From contig DAMBYU010000001.1 in the NCBI GenBank assembly GCA_032051265.1, positions 248,001 through 312,000 on the forward strand: a stretch of DNA of 64,000 nt. Direction: 5' to 3'. Of this stretch, positions 62,641 through 64,000 are shown piece after piece; position 1 is the first letter of the stretch; each line of letters opens with the position of its first letter. The notes under the pieces were generated by a model that did no database searches, was not told where the DNA came from, and was given only the letters and a program-made list of their open reading frames with translations. Both the position numbers and the translations under genes were made by a program. The stretch is from Dryocola sp032051265 (GTDB lineage Bacteria; Pseudomonadota; Gammaproteobacteria; Enterobacterales; Enterobacteriaceae).

Positions 62641-64000
62641 ATGACCGATTTAACCGCGCAAGATGCCACCCAGCAAAGCTGGCAAACCCGCGATCATTTA
62701 GATGATCCGGTGATAGGTGAACTGCGTAACCGTTTTGGGCCGGATGCCTTTACCGTTCAGCCAACCCGTACCGGCGTGCCGGTTGTCTGGGTCAAGCGTG
62801 AACAGTTACTGGAAGCAGTTGATTTCCTCAAGAGACTTCCAAAACCCTACGTCATGCTGTTCGATTTGCATGGCATGGACGAACGTCTCCGCACCCACCG
62901 CGACGGTTTACCGGCCGCGGATTTTTCCGTTTTCTACCACCTGATTTCTATCGATCGCAACCGCGATATCATGCTCAAGGTGGCGCTGTCTGAAAACGAC
63001 CTGAACGTGCCGACCGTGACCAAAATTTTCCCTAACGCCAACTGGTATGAGCGTGAAACCTGGGAAATGTTTGGCATCACTTTCAATGGTCACCCGCACC
63101 TGACGCGCATCATGATGCCGCCAACCTGGGAAGGCCATCCGCTGCGTAAAGACTACCCGGCGCGCGCCACCGAATTCGATCCGTTTGAATTAACCAAACA
63201 GAAAGAAGACCTCGAGATGGAAGCGCTGACCTTCAAACCGGAAGACTGGGGTATGAAGCGCAGCAGCGAGCATGAAGATTTCATGTTCCTGAACCTCGGG
63301 CCAAACCACCCATCCGCGCACGGTGCATTCCGTATCATCCTGCAGCTCGACGGTGAAGAGATTGTCGATTGCGTACCGGATATCGGTTACCACCACCGTG
63401 GCGCTGAGAAAATGGGCGAGCGTCAGTCCTGGCACAGCTACATCCCTTACACCGACCGCATCGAGTACCTCGGCGGCTGCGTGAACGAGATGCCATATGT
63501 GCTGGCGGTTGAAAAGCTGGCGGGCATTAAGGTGCCTGAGCGCGTTGATGTTATCCGCGTCATGCTCTCCGAACTTTTCCGTATTAACAGCCACCTGCTG
63601 TACATCTCGACGTTCATTCAGGACGTAGGTGCGATGACCCCGGTGTTCTTTGCGTTTACCGATCGTCAGAAAATCTACGATCTGGTCGAAGCTATTACCG
63701 GCTTCCGTATGCACCCGGCCTGGTTCCGTATCGGCGGTGTGGCGCACGACCTGCCGAACGGCTGGGAACGTCTGCTCAAAGAATTCCTCGACTGGATGCC
63801 AAAACGTCTGGATTCCTACGAGAAAGCCGCCCTGCGTAACACCATCCTGAAGGGACGTTCTCAGGGCGTTGCGGCTTACGGTAAGAAAGAGGCGCTGGAG
63901 TGGGGCACAACCGGTGCTGGCCTGCGTGCAACCGGTATCGACTTCGATATCCGTAAAGCGCGTCCTTATTCTGGTTATGAAAACTTCGACTTCGAAATCC
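62641..64000 (+). CDS. nuoC: NADH-quinone oxidoreductase subunit C/D fusion (3' end outside window)
   Basis: Fused NuoCD of the peripheral arm; the frame is open to the last base. The NuoC part includes LFDLHGMDERLRTHRDGLPAADFSVFYHL and NANWYERETWEMFGI; the NuoD part (Ni-Fe hydrogenase-like, near the quinone site) starts around base 63270 with FLNLGPNHPSAHGAFR and GYHHRGAEKMGERQ. About 453 of roughly 600 codons are seen. ATG 62641 follows GGTGAG; an upstream in-frame ATG (62629) is also possible. Confidence 0.96.
   Translation, partial: MTDLTAQDATQQSWQTRDHLDDPVIGELRNRFGPDAFTVQPTRTGVPVVWVKREQLLEAVDFLKRLPKPYVMLFDLHGMDERLRTHRDGLPAADFSVFYHLISIDRNRDIMLKVALSENDLNVPTVTKIFPNANWYERETWEMFGITFNGHPHLTRIMMPPTWEGHPLRKDYPARATEFDPFELTKQKEDLEMEALTFKPEDWGMKRSSEHEDFMFLNLGPNHPSAHGAFRIILQLDGEEIVDCVPDIGYHHRGAEKMGERQSWHSYIPYTDRIEYLGGCVNEMPYVLAVEKLAGIKVPERVDVIRVMLSELFRINSHLLYISTFIQDVGAMTPVFFAFTDRQKIYDLVEAITGFRMHPAWFRIGGVAHDLPNGWERLLKEFLDWMPKRLDSYEKAALRNTILKGRSQGVAAYGKKEALEWGTTGAGLRATGIDFDIRKARPYSGYENFDFEI

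Noticed and set aside
1..64000. CRISPR array, tRNA or rRNA genes
   Set aside because: No regularly spaced repeats and no recognisable tRNA or rRNA sequence found while reading both strands; a covariance-model scan was not possible.

Overview
This window comes from the chromosome of a gamma-proteobacterium of the family Enterobacteriaceae. Nearly every gene outside one block aligns by recall, in order and usually at the same protein length, with the Escherichia coli K-12 segment fadJ to nuoC. It is probably not Escherichia itself. The yfc fimbrial cluster (between smrB and sixA in K-12), yfcJ (between fabB and flk), rpnB (between hisP and yfcH) and yfcC (next to pta) are all missing, and a Klebsiella-type ribitol/D-arabitol locus is present. 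An Enterobacter-, Klebsiella- or Cedecea-like genus fits, but I cannot name the species from sequence alone.

Layout. 1-8.3 kb: end of fadJ (fatty-acid oxidation), sixA, smrB, prmB, aroC, mepA, yfcA, epmC, yfcL. 8.4-17.7 kb: mnmC, fabB with its FadR/FabR control region, flk, pdxB-usg-truA-dedA, accD. 17.8-22.6 kb: folC-dedD, then cvpA-purF-ubiX behind a PurR box. 22.6-27 kb: argT-hisJQMP amino-acid ABC transporter with a sigma-54 promoter and two NtrC-like sites. 27-31 kb: yfcH-folX, yfcG, yfcF, yfcE, yfcD.

31.0-49.5 kb is an accessory carbohydrate block between yfcD and pta. It holds: (i) rbtD-rbtK (ribitol dehydrogenase, D-ribulokinase) divergent from a LacI-type regulator (rbtR); (ii) dalR divergent from dalD-dalK-dalT (D-arabitol dehydrogenase, xylulokinase, transporter) plus a HAD phosphatase; (iii) a three-gene sugar ABC importer of the XylFGH type; (iv) a GntR-like LacI regulator divergent from an ascorbate-type PTS (IIA, IIB, IIC) and a split transketolase. 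The ribitol operon has no transporter of its own. A 20-bp motif in the rbtD-rbtR promoter region recurs with 17 identities upstream of the ABC importer. I therefore infer that the importer belongs to the ribitol regulon and replaces RbtT. The PTS membrane component carries a perfect 36-bp in-frame tandem duplication in a conserved loop.

49.5-64 kb returns to the core: pta-ackA, yfbV, yfbU, yfbT (hxpA), yfbS, yfbR, alaA, a nearly 1-kb non-coding leader before lrhA, and the start of the NADH dehydrogenase I operon (nuoA, nuoB, nuoCD cut by the window end).

The pieces connect metabolically. Ribitol and D-arabitol are converted to ribulose-5-P and xylulose-5-P, which enter the pentose phosphate pathway, where transketolases act. 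Xylulose-5-P can also lead to acetyl-P, the Pta/AckA intermediate, if a phosphoketolase is present, but none is seen here. I see no tRNA, rRNA, CRISPR array, insertion sequence or integrase in the window.
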